In this document: piece after piece, positions 52,823 to 61,417 of the stretch
How the letters are laid out: every line of letters starts with the position of its first letter
Numbering within the stretch: position 1 is the first letter of the stretch
Assembly (NCBI RefSeq): GCF_014837065.1
Contig: NZ_JACSPP010000004.1
Span: 62,001-126,000, forward strand
Reading direction: 5' to 3'
DNA: 64,000 bases
Source of the DNA: Phocaeicola intestinalis
GTDB lineage: Bacteria > Bacteroidota > Bacteroidia > Bacteroidales > Bacteroidaceae
Notes under the pieces: generated by a model
What the model saw: only the letters and a program-made list of their open reading frames with translations
Databases searched by the model: none
Told to the model about the DNA's origin: nothing
Position numbers and translations under genes: made by a program

Positions 52823-54454
52823 ATGAGACATTCTATCACAAAATACATGACAATGGGATTGCTGGGTGCTGCCTTGGCGTTCAGCTCCTGTAGTGACAGC
52901 TGGCTGGACACGATGCCTACTGGTTCAGCTTCTGCTGGGGAAGTGAACGGTAATGCAGACAATATGAAGCAAGCCATCAACGGTATCTGCAAACTGATGA
53001 CCATGCAGCATGCATATTATGGCCAGGGTTTTAATGGCGAAGGTACCATCATGATGATGTACGCCGAATATATGGGTGAGGATTTCTATTTCCCTGTATT
53101 TGCCCCGGGATGGGCTCCGATGATGAATGGAACGATGAATGACAGCAATACATCCATTTATGATTCGTACCCTTGGTATTATTACTATACCATAGTAGGA
53201 AACGCTAATACGATTCTTGCCAATGTAGATACCGCCGAAGGAGATGAGGCAGAGCTTCAGTTTCTGAAAGCTTCAGCATTGACATTCCGCGCATTTGCCT
53301 TTTCACAAGTAGTACAGTTCTATTGCAACAGTTGGGCGAATAGCAACAACGGTGCTACAGACGGTATAGTTTTACGTTTGGATGAATCTACAGGTGACAT
53401 GCCGTTGTCTACCTTAGCTCAGACCTATGAACAGATTTACAAGGATCTTGACGAAGCCATCTCACTGTTTCAGGCATCCGGTTTAGACCGTAGCACTGTA
53501 TACAGCAGCAGTGCCGTATGTTTTCCAAATCTGAATGTAGCTTATGGCGTATACGCTCGTGCTGCCCTGATTCGGGAGGATTATAGCAAGGCAAGTGAAA
53601 TGGCCCAATTGGCCCGGAATGGTTATGCATTAATGTCGAATGCCGATTACCGAACCGGCTTCTGCAATCCGACTTCCGAATGGATTTGGGGTTCTTATAA
53701 TGATGCTGCAGAAACTTTATATTACTGGAGCTATCAAGTGACAATGGCATACAATGGTTATTATGCGTCTGTTGGTTATAATATCGCGGCAAGCCGTGAG
53801 CTGATTGACGCTATCCCTGATACGGATATACGTAAAGGCTTATTCTTGCACTCCGGTACTTTCTTGGAAGAAGGCCAAAAGGTGGAAGACGTCATAGAAA
53901 CAATTTATGGAAGCTTTGATATAGAGACGGATGCAGGTTTAGCTGCGGCAACCAAGGCCAATAATTATGCAGCCAGCGTTTGCACTTACACTCCGGCACA
54001 AACCATTGAACCATACGGTGCTTTGAAATTTGCCGCACTTGGTATGCCGGGTATTGGATGCATTCCATTTATCCGTTCTTCTGAAATGTTATTGATTGAG
54101 GCAGAAGCAGCTTATAAGACAGGGGATATTACAAGTGCACAAAACGATTTGATTGAATTGAATCAAACCAGTGGACGTGACCCTGAATATACTTGTACGA
54201 AAACAGGAGAAGATTTGTGGAACGAAATTATTCTGTACCGCCGTCTCGAACTTTGGGGTGAAGGTCACAGCTGGTTCGACTGCAAGCGTTGGGGACGCCC
54301 GGTTCAGCGCAAAGGCATTACCGAAGGAGGTAATTTCCATGCATCTATCGCCGGTACTTATGGAGCAGACCCCAACTCTTCATTCTGGAAATGGGTTCTT
54401 CCGTCAAGAGAAACCGATTATAACAGTGGATTAGACATGCCAGCCGTAGAATAA
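52823..54454 (+). CDS. SusD/RagB-family lipoprotein, cassette E
   Basis: 543 residues, 34 bases after SusC E. Lipobox AFSSC-SDS. The Tyr/Met-rich segment MQHAYYGQGFNGEGTIMMMY in part is followed by AELQFLKASALTFRAFAFSQ and TLAQTYEQIYKDLDEAISLFQ, and the C-terminal IRSSEMLLIEAEAAYKTG and ILYRRLELWGEGHSWFDCKRW. A strong terminator closes the cassette and marks the right edge of the shufflon. Silent in the present orientation. Confidence 0.93.
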   Translation: MRHSITKYMTMGLLGAALAFSSCSDSWLDTMPTGSASAGEVNGNADNMKQAINGICKLMTMQHAYYGQGFNGEGTIMMMYAEYMGEDFYFPVFAPGWAPMMNGTMNDSNTSIYDSYPWYYYYTIVGNANTILANVDTAEGDEAELQFLKASALTFRAFAFSQVVQFYCNSWANSNNGATDGIVLRLDESTGDMPLSTLAQTYEQIYKDLDEAISLFQASGLDRSTVYSSSAVCFPNLNVAYGVYARAALIREDYSKASEMAQLARNGYALMSNADYRTGFCNPTSEWIWGSYNDAAETLYYWSYQVTMAYNGYYASVGYNIAASRELIDAIPDTDIRKGLFLHSGTFLEEGQKVEDVIETIYGSFDIETDAGLAAATKANNYAASVCTYTPAQTIEPYGALKFAALGMPGIGCIPFIRSSEMLLIEAEAAYKTGDITSAQNDLIELNQTSGRDPEYTCTKTGEDLWNEIILYRRLELWGEGHSWFDCKRWGRPVQRKGITEGGNFHASIAGTYGADPNSSFWKWVLPSRETDYNSGLDMPAVE

Positions 54455-54480
54455 CGGACAAATACACGACAACAAGTAAA

Positions 54481-54523
54481 GCGACCCTTCTGCACGAAAA
54501 TATCTGCAGGAGGGTCGCATTTT
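54481..54523 (+). terminator. Intrinsic terminator of cassette E
   Basis: GCGACCCTTCTGCA (54481-54494) and TGCAGGAGGGTCGC (54505-54518) pair with one mismatch and are followed by ATTTTA. Confidence 0.8.
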
Positions 54524-54546
54524 ATATCATAAGGACGTATTTAAAA

Positions 54547-54594
54547 CTTATCCCCAATCAGCCTACGATAAAATTCAAAACAGTTTCTTCTAAG
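54547..54594. repeat. Solo right end of the 10357-type element
   Basis: TTATCCCCAATCAGCCTACG then ATAAAATTCAAAACAGTTTCTT resembles the right end of the element at 10357-10550. Like the copy at 22622-22663, it sits just outside the shufflon, so the two fragments bracket the island. Confidence 0.55.
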
Positions 54595-54677
54595 CAAGAC
54601 ACCGCAAAGCAGCGCTACAAATAAAGCATTTAACAAGATTATCACAATGTAGAAACAAGGATGTAACACGACCACCC

Positions 54678-54685
54678 TATTTTTG
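54678..54685 (+). promoter_or_regulatory. -7 box of the unknown exported protein gene
   Basis: TATTTTTG matches TAnnTTTG, 28 bases before the ATG at 54714. A purine-rich AAGGAAGAAAG precedes the ATG. Confidence 0.55.
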
Positions 54686-54713
54686 CAATGTCAAATAAAA
54701 AAGGAAGAAAGAA

Positions 54714-55361
54714 ATGAAAACAACTCTGATTAAAAACATCATTTTAGGCTTGGCTGCCATGACTTTCATTACAACTGCAAATGCAGAAGACAGCAACAAA
54801 GAAAACAAGACCAAAGACATGCAAGTAAAAGTACTGGTAGTTGGACTAGACAATGTGGGTTCTAACTATTTTCCAGCTCCTATGATTACAGAAGAAACCG
54901 GCATTCCTCAAGACAGCATCGGTGACACTTACAACCGTATTATTACCAATAACATCATTCAGGCAAACAAAGACAAAAAATATACGTTCGTCTCATCAGA
55001 AAATCTTCCTGATGTGAATACTCTTGTGACCGAAGTTAAAGTCAACGGAGAAAATGAAGACACCTATGCTGACTTAAGTAATGTAAACAAAGAAGAATTC
55101 AGCAAAATACTTAACGAAGCGGATGCCGACTATGTGCTTTTCCTTAATAAACATTACTTGAAATGGCAAGACACTCCCCTGCGCACCCTGTTCCACTTTG
55201 TAAGTTATTCACTTTACGACCGCAATCAGCATGAAGTGACCAAAGGGAACAACTATTTCACATGCATGAATTTGGAAAAGGGAGCCAAACTCAGCAAAGC
55301 CAGCCGTAAAAGTTCCTCCAAAATAGCTTCGGAAGTCATCAAAAGCATCAACAAAGACTAA
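54714..55361 (+). CDS. Exported protein of unknown function
   Basis: 215 residues with a signal peptide (about 1-23, ITTANA-ED) and a Lys/Asn-rich mature part. I do not recognise the family. Visible features are a beta-strand-like VKVLVVGLDNVGSNYFPAP, a helical DSIGDTYNRIITNNIIQANK, and ADADYVLFLNKHYLKWQDTP. It has its own promoter and a strong terminator, so it is a single-gene unit. It adjoins the right edge of the shufflon, with no evidence that it belongs to it. Confidence 0.7.
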   Translation: MKTTLIKNIILGLAAMTFITTANAEDSNKENKTKDMQVKVLVVGLDNVGSNYFPAPMITEETGIPQDSIGDTYNRIITNNIIQANKDKKYTFVSSENLPDVNTLVTEVKVNGENEDTYADLSNVNKEEFSKILNEADADYVLFLNKHYLKWQDTPLRTLFHFVSYSLYDRNQHEVTKGNNYFTCMNLEKGAKLSKASRKSSSKIASEVIKSINKD

Positions 55362-55398
55362 CTAGACATAAACAAACAGATTCTCTCTCTCTTTCTGA

Positions 55399-55434
55399 CG
55401 TCGCCGCATGCTGAAAATGCCGCGACGTTTTTTG
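55399..55434 (+). terminator. Intrinsic terminator before pyrH
   Basis: ACGTCGCCGCAT and ATGCCGCGACGT-type arms fold into a GC-rich stem ending in TTTTTT. The T-run overlaps the pyrH -33 element. Confidence 0.8.
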
Positions 55435-55463
55435 TGTATTCCCGTAAATTCTTGTTACCTTTG
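55431..55463 (+). promoter_or_regulatory. pyrH promoter (-33 TTTG and -7 TACCTTTG)
   Basis: TTTG at 55431-55434 and TACCTTTG at 55456-55463 are separated by 21 bases, matching the Bacteroidetes consensus. The box lies 26 bases before the ATG at 55489, which fixes that start rather than the upstream ATG at 55408. Confidence 0.8.
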
Positions 55464-55488
55464 CCTGCAAACAAAAAAGATTCTGAAT

Positions 55489-56199
55489 ATGGCAAAATTT
55501 AAACGTATCTTGTTAAAGTTAAGCGGCGAAAGCCTGATGGGAGAAAAGAAATACGGCATAGACGAGAAACGCCTGGGAGAATATGCCTTGCAGATTAAGG
55601 AAATACACGACATGGGCGTGCAGATAGGCATCGTTATCGGCGGAGGGAACATTTTCCGCGGGCTGAGCGGTGCCGGAAAGGGATTCGACCGCGTGAAAGG
55701 CGACCAGATGGGGATGCTCGCCACGGTAATCAACAGCTTGGGGCTAAGCTCGGCATTGACGGCAAACGGGGTGAAGGCACGGGTGCTGACGGCTATCCGC
55801 ATGGAGCCGATAGGCGAGTTTTACACCAAATGGAAAGCCATCGAAGCCATGGAGAACGGTGAAGTGGCCATCATGTCCGCCGGCACGGGAAACCCGTTCT
55901 TTACCACCGACACGGGTTCATCGCTGAGAGGCATCGAAATAGAAGCCGACGTGATGCTGAAAGGCACGCGCGTAGACGGCATCTATACCGCCGACCCCGA
56001 AAAAGACCCGACCGCCAAGAAGTTTGACGATATCACGTACGACGAAGTGCTGGCACGCGGGCTGAAGGTGATGGACCTCACCGCCACCTGCATGTGCAAG
56101 GAAAACAACCTGCCCATCATCGTCTTCGACATGGATACCGTGGGCAACCTGAAGAAGGTCGTTGCCGGTGAAAATATCGGCACGCTGGTACATAATTAA
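55489..56199 (+). CDS. pyrH: UMP kinase
   Basis: Phosphorylates UMP to UDP, an essential step of pyrimidine nucleotide synthesis. From the ATG at 55489 the protein has 236 residues, the usual length. Motifs are RILLKLSGESLMG (phosphate loop), GIVIGGGNIFRG, DQMGMLATVINSL (UMP site), TGNPFFTTDTGSSLRGIEI in part, and GVDGIYTADPEKDP as TRVDGIYTADPEKDPTAKKF. All are intact. It is a single gene with its own promoter. Confidence 0.97.
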   Translation: MAKFKRILLKLSGESLMGEKKYGIDEKRLGEYALQIKEIHDMGVQIGIVIGGGNIFRGLSGAGKGFDRVKGDQMGMLATVINSLGLSSALTANGVKARVLTAIRMEPIGEFYTKWKAIEAMENGEVAIMSAGTGNPFFTTDTGSSLRGIEIEADVMLKGTRVDGIYTADPEKDPTAKKFDDITYDEVLARGLKVMDLTATCMCKENNLPIIVFDMDTVGNLKKVVAGENIGTLVHN

Positions 56200-56462
56200 C
56201 AATTAATAATTAACAATTAATAATTAACAATTAATAATTAACAATTAATAATGCCAATCAGGGGTTAAAAGGGAGTTAGATGCCAATGCCTTTTGCACAG
56301 CTTCTGTAAAGACGATGTGCACATCGTCTCTACTACGTGGCATATACAAAATGCACAAATAAATACCGCGTGAAGTATAACTCCTGAACGAAGTGATAAC
56401 TCCTGTGAAACATAACTACGTTTAACTCCTGATTCGCGTTAATTATTAATTGTTAATTATTA
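56200..56462. repeat. AT-rich inverted repeat gap with an internal 20-bp palindrome
   Basis: Tandem TTAACAATTAATAA units run from about 56196 to 56250. Their complement lies at about 56440-56465. Between them is the palindrome AGACGATGTGCACATCGTCT (56310-56329) and four copies of TAACTCCTG-like words. No gene is seen. The right arm supplies the last codons and the stop of the phosphatase gene on the minus strand. Confidence 0.65.
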
Positions 56463-56967
56463 ATTGAACTGTTGTCCCGTTCTTCATCAGCGGTATTTCC
56501 TTCAGGCGGCCGAGGGGAATCCCCCGAGCCTGCGCAATGATGTTCCGGTTTATCTGCCCGTGGGCAACCACCAGCACCGACTTGCCCTCGCAATGCTGCT
56601 TCAGATAGTCGATGCACTTGCCTGCACGTGCGTAAAGCATTGCGGGGGTTTCGGCGTCTTTCGGGAAACAGGAACGGTCGACACTGTTTATCGACATCCC
56701 CGTCCAGCTCCCCCAGTCCACTTCGCGGAACAGGGCATTCTTTTCCCAGGGCAAATCCCGGCTGCCTACCGCAAGGCGGACCGTATCTGCCACCCGTTGC
56801 AGGTCGCTGCTGACAATGGCATCCAACGGAATGTTTTCCAAGGCCTTTCCCAAGGCTATGGCCTGCCGCTTCCCTTCTTCGGTGAGGTGTCCGGGCAAAT
56901 GCCCTTGGAATATCCGGCTCAGGTTTTCTTCTGTCTGCCCGTGGCGGGCGAGGTATATAGTCAACAT
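56446..56967 (-). CDS. Histidine phosphatase family protein
   Basis: A 173-residue phosphoglycerate-mutase-like enzyme. The catalytic histidine is in LTIYLARHGQTEENLSRIFQ with the RHG motif at residues 8-10. IVSSDLQRVADTVRLAV, the Glu of FREVDWGSWTGM, and VLVVAHGQINRNII complete the active site. Substrate is not evident. The start at 56967 is chosen because upstream codons come from an intergenic element (56994-57120). The last codons (VQLIINN) are written in the AT-rich repeat, so the original C-terminus may have been replaced. Confidence 0.85.
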   Translation of the reverse strand: MLTIYLARHGQTEENLSRIFQGHLPGHLTEEGKRQAIALGKALENIPLDAIVSSDLQRVADTVRLAVGSRDLPWEKNALFREVDWGSWTGMSINSVDRSCFPKDAETPAMLYARAGKCIDYLKQHCEGKSVLVVAHGQINRNIIAQARGIPLGRLKEIPLMKNGTTVQLIINN

Positions 56968-56993
56968 CTTATTAAATGAAGAATTAAGAATTT

Positions 56994-57120
56994 GAATATC
57001 CGCAAACATCCCATGTAGGGGCGTATCGCATACGCCCGAATGCGTCCACTTATCCACGCGGATGCCTTCAGGGCGTATGCGATACGCCCCTACAGTCAAT
57101 TAGGTAAAATGCGGATATTC
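56994..57120. repeat. 127-bp palindromic element (TGTAGGGGCGTATCGCATAC type), copy 1
   Basis: Ends are GAATATCCGCA and TGCGGATATTC. Inside, TGTAGGGGCGTATCGCATAC on the left is complemented on the right. The same 127 bp recur inverted at 61186-61312. No coding capacity. Confidence 0.8.
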
Positions 57121-57189
57121 ATTATTAAGAATGAGGAATGAAGAATGCTGTTTCTTCATTCAAAAAAGATTCTTCATTCTTCATTTAAA

Positions 57190-58878
57190 TCAGTCTTCCA
57201 TCAGTTTCCGGTAACGCACGCGCTTCGGCTCTACATTGCCCATGCGCTTCATCTTGTTTTCCTCGTATTCGGTGTACGAGCCTTCGAAGAAGAACACCTC
57301 GCTGTTTCCTTCAAACGCCAGGATGTGGGTGCAGATACGGTCGAGGAACCAGCGGTCGTGGCTGATTACTACGGCACATCCGGCAAAGTCTTCCAAACCT
57401 TCTTCCAGCGCACGCAGGGTGTTGACGTCAATGTCGTTGGTAGGCTCGTCCAGAAGCAATACGTTGCCTTCTTCCTTCAGCGCCATGGCAAGGTGCAGGC
57501 GGTTGCGCTCGCCTCCCGAAAGCATGCCGCAGAGCTTTTCCTGGTCGGCGCCCGAGAAATTGAACCGACTCAGGTAGGCACGGGCGTTCACGTCGCGGTT
57601 GCCCATGCGGAGCAAGTCGTTGCCTCCGCTGATAACCTGGTATACGGTCTTGTTCGGGTCGATGTCTTTGTGTTGCTGGTCCACGTAGGCAACCTTTACG
57701 GTTTCGCCCACTTCGAAGTCGCCTTTGTCGGGCTTCTCAATGCCCATAATCAGGCGGAACAGGGTGGTTTTTCCGGCACCGTTGGGACCGATGACGCCCA
57801 CAATGCCGTTGGGGGGAAGCATGAAGTTGAGGTCGTCGAAGAGCAGCTTGTCGCCGTAAGCTTTTGCCACGTGTTTCGCCTCGATTACCTTATTTCCCAG
57901 ACGGGGACCGTTCGGGATGAAGATTTCGAGCTTTTCTTCTTTCTCCTTCACGTCTTCGTTCAATAACTTGTCGTACGAGTTGAGACGTGCCTTGCCTTTC
58001 GCCTGACGTGCCTTGGGCGCCATGCGCACCCATTCCAACTCGCGTTCCAGGGTCTTGCGGCGCTTGCTTGCCACTTTCTCTTCCATCTCCATGCGCTTGG
58101 TCTTCTGCTCCAGCCAGCTGGAATAGTTTCCTTTCCAGGGGATGCCTTCGCCACGGTCCAGCTCCAGAATCCAGCCTGCCACGTGGTCGAGAAAATAGCG
58201 GTCGTGCGTCACGGCAATCACCGTTCCTTCGTATTGCTGGAGGTGTTGTTCCAGCCAGTCGATGCTTTCGGCATCCAGGTGGTTGGTAGGTTCGTCCAGC
58301 AAGAGGATGTCGGGCTTCTGGAGCAGCAGGCGGCACAGCGCCACCCGACGGCGTTCGCCTCCCGAAAGGTTCTTCACCGGCTGGTCTTCGGGCGGGCAGC
58401 GCAAGGCGTCCATCGCGCGCTCCAGCTTGGAGTCGAGGTTCCACGCGTCGGTAGAGTCGATGATGTCCTGCAGTTCCGCCTGACGGGCAAAGAGGGCATC
58501 CATTTTCTCGGGGTCCTCGTAATACTCGGGCAAGCCGAACTTCTGGTTGATTTCCTCGTATTCGGCAAGCGCGTCTACGGTTGCCTGCACGCCTTCCATC
58601 ACGACTTCCTTCACCGTTTTCGTATCGTCCAAATAAGGTTCCTGCGCCAGATAGCCTACCGAGTAGCCCGGCGAGAACACCACTTCGCCCTGATAATTCT
58701 TGTCCAGTCCGGCGATAATCTTCAGCAACGTAGACTTACCGGCTCCGTTCAAACCGATGATGCCGATTTTCGCTCCATAGAAAAAGGATAGGTAGATGTC
58801 TTTCAATACCTGTTTGTTGTTCTGGAATGACTTGCTCACTCCGACCATCGAAAAGATAATTTTTTTATCGTCTGCCAT
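57190..58878 (-). CDS. ettA: Energy-dependent translational throttle EttA (ABC-F ATPase)
   Basis: Soluble ABC-F protein that binds the ribosomal E site and gates the first elongation step according to energy state. The protein has 562 residues with two ATPase domains: Walker A GLNGAGKST and signature LSGGERRRVALCRLLL with Walker B ILLLDEPTNHLD in the first, and GPNGAGKTT, LSGGERNRLHLAM and LLLDEPTNDID in the second. The EttA-type arm and linker (RMEMEEKVASKRRKTLEREL) separate them. The MFS gene upstream ends 13 bases earlier, so the two may be cotranscribed. Confidence 0.95.
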   Translation of the reverse strand: MADDKKIIFSMVGVSKSFQNNKQVLKDIYLSFFYGAKIGIIGLNGAGKSTLLKIIAGLDKNYQGEVVFSPGYSVGYLAQEPYLDDTKTVKEVVMEGVQATVDALAEYEEINQKFGLPEYYEDPEKMDALFARQAELQDIIDSTDAWNLDSKLERAMDALRCPPEDQPVKNLSGGERRRVALCRLLLQKPDILLLDEPTNHLDAESIDWLEQHLQQYEGTVIAVTHDRYFLDHVAGWILELDRGEGIPWKGNYSSWLEQKTKRMEMEEKVASKRRKTLERELEWVRMAPKARQAKGKARLNSYDKLLNEDVKEKEEKLEIFIPNGPRLGNKVIEAKHVAKAYGDKLLFDDLNFMLPPNGIVGVIGPNGAGKTTLFRLIMGIEKPDKGDFEVGETVKVAYVDQQHKDIDPNKTVYQVISGGNDLLRMGNRDVNARAYLSRFNFSGADQEKLCGMLSGGERNRLHLAMALKEEGNVLLLDEPTNDIDVNTLRALEEGLEDFAGCAVVISHDRWFLDRICTHILAFEGNSEVFFFEGSYTEYEENKMKRMGNVEPKRVRYRKLMED

Positions 58879-58891
58879 ATTCTTTATAGTT

Positions 58892-60016
58892 TTAATGTTT
58901 CTGATAATGTCTCTTGAAATAACGGTACGTGAATGCCTGATACAGCAAAAGCCCTGCCACGGCTATCAGTATTTCCGCCCCAAACAAGCCTTTGCCCTGA
59001 CTTTGCAGATACACGCCCAAGAAGATGCCGCACGCCCACGCCAATTCCCACGACAAGCGGTATGTGTGATAACCCGTCCCGCGCTCGCAATGCAAGGGGA
59101 GCAAAATCATCATCTGGAGGAACTGGCCGATGGAGAATCCCGTGCCTAAGCCTATCAGGCATCCGCCTATATAGAGGGGATAAACGCCCTCAGGATGATG
59201 CAATGCCATCAGTCCGGCAATCATCAGCAATTGCCCCGCCCCGACTTGAATCCGCCCGTCGACCTGCCGCCTTACGCTCTCCCTCACCAACAGATAGAGC
59301 AGGAAGCCAAGCCCTGTGCAAAGATAAAAGGAAAAATCGGAAACCGAAACAAAAAGCATGCCTATCACCAACGGAACCGCCATCATATTGATGCCCGGAG
59401 GGACCGCACGGAAAAGCAAGAAACGGTCGGACGAGCACAGGGGCAAATCCAAAGGGGCGCGGAAACTGATTTTCACATACCCGATTAGCACCATAGCCAC
59501 CGCCAGCAAGCACGCCGAAACACTTACCAGCTGCGTGAAAGCCACATGCTGCATCCCCGCCAAGCCAATCACAACGCCCGCCAACATGCCCGCGATGCCC
59601 GACCATGTAAAAGCCCGGTTCGCTCCGTCCCGCTGATGGCTGGGAGCCACATCTATCGCCAATGTGCTTCCGGTAGCCATCAAAGCGATTCCGAACGCGC
59701 TCCCCTGCAAGACGCGCAAAGCGACAATCTGCCATGTTGCCGAGGTCCACGGATAAGCCAGCGTCGCCAGACCTAACACAATCATGCTCCGTATGCATAC
59801 CTGTTTCCGGCTGAATGTATCGACCAGATAACTGTTGAACACTCCCGGAATGAACAGGGACAAGCCGAACACTACCGCCATGCACGCCGCTTCCACTCCT
59901 GTATATCCCCAGACATCCGTCATCCACCGGTGCAGGACAGGAAACTGCATGTATACGGCGGCATGAAAAAACACATTTGCCGCTGCAAGCAAAGTAAAGT
60001 TTTTATTCCACAGCAT
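58892..60016 (-). CDS. Major facilitator superfamily transporter
   Basis: A 374-residue inner-membrane protein with about eleven or twelve hydrophobic helices, including FTLLAAANVFFHAAVYMQFP at the N-terminus, VFGLSLFIPGVFNSYLVDTF followed by SRKQVCIRS (the loop 2-3 basic motif), and LMIAGLMALHHPEGVYPLYI. Substrate unknown; drug or sugar export is typical for this group. It is slightly short for the family but complete. It lies between panB and ettA on the same strand. Confidence 0.85.
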   Translation of the reverse strand: MLWNKNFTLLAAANVFFHAAVYMQFPVLHRWMTDVWGYTGVEAACMAVVFGLSLFIPGVFNSYLVDTFSRKQVCIRSMIVLGLATLAYPWTSATWQIVALRVLQGSAFGIALMATGSTLAIDVAPSHQRDGANRAFTWSGIAGMLAGVVIGLAGMQHVAFTQLVSVSACLLAVAMVLIGYVKISFRAPLDLPLCSSDRFLLFRAVPPGINMMAVPLVIGMLFVSVSDFSFYLCTGLGFLLYLLVRESVRRQVDGRIQVGAGQLLMIAGLMALHHPEGVYPLYIGGCLIGLGTGFSIGQFLQMMILLPLHCERGTGYHTYRLSWELAWACGIFLGVYLQSQGKGLFGAEILIAVAGLLLYQAFTYRYFKRHYQKH

Positions 60017-60027
60017 ATACCTTTATT

Positions 60028-60095
60028 ATAATTGACAAATGACAATTGACAATTCTTTCACATCGCCGCAGGGCTAATGTCAATTGTCCATTGTT
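60028..60095. repeat. Intergenic word-repeat between panB and the MFS gene
   Basis: TGACAAATGACAATTGACAA on one side and AATGTCAATTGTCCATTGTT on the other can pair. Typical of the word-repeat hairpins of this genome. Confidence 0.55.
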
Positions 60096-60916
60096 TAATA
60101 TTGTTCCGACTCGTTCGGGAAACCGCCCGACTTCACATCCGTCACATATTGTCCGATGGCATCGGTCATCACCGCATTCAGGTCGGCATACCGGCGCAGG
60201 AACTTCGGGCTGAAGCCTTTGGTCATGCCCAACATATCAGCCACCACCAGCACCTGACCGTCTGTAGCTCCTCCGGCACCTATGCCGATGACGGGGATAT
60301 GCAAGGATTCGGTCACCTGCTGTGCCAATGCAGCCGGAATCTTTTCCAATACCAGCCCGAAGCAGCCGGCTTCTTCCAGCAATTTCGCGTCGCGCAACAG
60401 CTTATCGGCTTCGGCATCGCCCTTGGCACGCACACCATACGTACCATACTTGTTGATGGATTGCGGCATCAGGCCCAGATGACCCATCACTGGGACACCC
60501 GCCCCGATTATCTTGCGGATAGCCTCTATCACTTCCTCTCCGCCTTCCAGCTTCAGCGCATCGGCACCCGTCTCCTTCATCATCCGCATGGCGTTGCGCA
60601 CCCCGTCGAACGGGTCTGCCTGATACGAGCCGAACGGCATATCCACCACCACCAGCGCACGCTTCACGCCCCGGACGACCGAACGGGCATGGTAAATCAT
60701 CTGGTCGACCGTAATGGGCAACGTCGTCACATTGCCTGCCATTACGTTCGATGCCGAGTCGCCAACCAATATCGCATCCACCCCGGCTTCGTCCACGATG
60801 CGTGCCGTGGTATAGTCGTACGAAGTCAGCATTGAAATTTTCTCACCTCTTTCTTTCATTTCCATCAAGCGGTGGGTGGTCACCTTCCGAGTGTCACTGA
60901 CTAAATATCCAGCCAT
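60095..60916 (-). CDS. panB: 3-methyl-2-oxobutanoate hydroxymethyltransferase
   Basis: First committed step of pantothenate (coenzyme A) synthesis: adds a hydroxymethyl group to 2-oxoisovalerate from methylene-tetrahydrofolate. The protein has 273 residues. Metal-binding Asp residues lie in [14 protein letters not shown] and [12 protein letters not shown]; the catalytic Glu lies near [29 protein letters not shown] and [21 protein letters not shown] are family blocks. A clear AGGAG-type ribosome site (GAAAGGAGAAAG) precedes the ATG, unusual here. Confidence 0.96.
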   Translation of the reverse strand: MAGYLVSDTRKVTTHRLMEMKERGEKISMLTSYDYTTARIVDEAGVDAILVGDSASNVMAGNVTTLPITVDQMIYHARSVVRGVKRALVVVDMPFGSYQADPFDGVRNAMRMMKETGADALKLEGGEEVIEAIRKIIGAGVPVMGHLGLMPQSINKYGTYGVRAKGDAEADKLLRDAKLLEEAGCFGLVLEKIPAALAQQVTESLHIPVIGIGAGGATDGQVLVVADMLGMTKGFSPKFLRRYADLNAVMTDAIGQYVTDVKSGGFPNESEQY

Positions 60917-61006
60917 AATCTTTCTCCTTTCTTAAGTAATTAATCCTAAAGTTTATACAATCTGCCCGTTTTATAGTCAATCAGAAATGAATTGCGAAAA
61001 ATCATT

Positions 61007-61147
61007 TGTCATGCTGAGTGCCTATTTCCTGCGGAAAACCCATTCGATTATGACAAATTGTAAATTCGTCATTGGTAACGAAGTGAAGCATCTCGGATGC
61101 GCCCACGTGGATGTACACGAGATCCTTCACGTTCGTTCAGGATGACA
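61007..61147. repeat. Palindromic element nested in a larger inverted repeat
   Basis: Ends TGTCATGCTGAG and CAGGATGACA with inner arms AACGAAGTGAAGCATCTCGG and GAGATCCTTCACGTTCGTT. An outer inverted pair (ATTGCGAAAAAT about 60991, ATTTTTTCGCAA about 61158) encloses it. Part of the outer sequence recurs at 7797-7820. No gene is seen in the 501-base gap 60917-61417, which is filled by this and the next element. Confidence 0.65.
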
Positions 61148-61185
61148 ATACATCAAGATTTTTTCGCAAACCAATTTTGTTTTTT

Positions 61186-61312
61186 AATATCCGCATTCCA
61201 CCCAATTGCCTTGTAGGGGCGTATCGCATACGCCCTGAAAATATCCACGTGGATTAGTTGATGCATTCGGGCGTATGCGATACGCCCCTACATGGGATGT
61301 TTGCGGATATTC
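61186..61312. repeat. 127-bp palindromic element, copy 2
   Basis: The reverse complement of the element at 56994-57120, with the same ends and the same GTAGGGGCGTATCGCATACG arms; the middle loop differs slightly. Same length. Confidence 0.8.
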
Positions 61313-61417
61313 AATATCATTTTATTTTATCTGCGTTAATCTGCGAAAATCTGTGTTTCTGATAAATATCATTTAAGTCCGTACACTCACTTAAATAAAA
61401 ATCCGGGCAAAAGTAAA

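Noticed and set aside
22739..54454. Polysaccharide-utilisation locus with many SusC/D pairs
   Set aside because: No glycoside hydrolase, lyase, sulfatase, hybrid two-component or ECF sigma/anti-sigma gene is present, and four of five SusC frames lack starts, so a shufflon explains the layout better.
58183..58791. Plus-strand frames of 100-270 codons opposite ettA and panB
   Set aside because: All lie antisense to conserved complete genes and show no family motifs.
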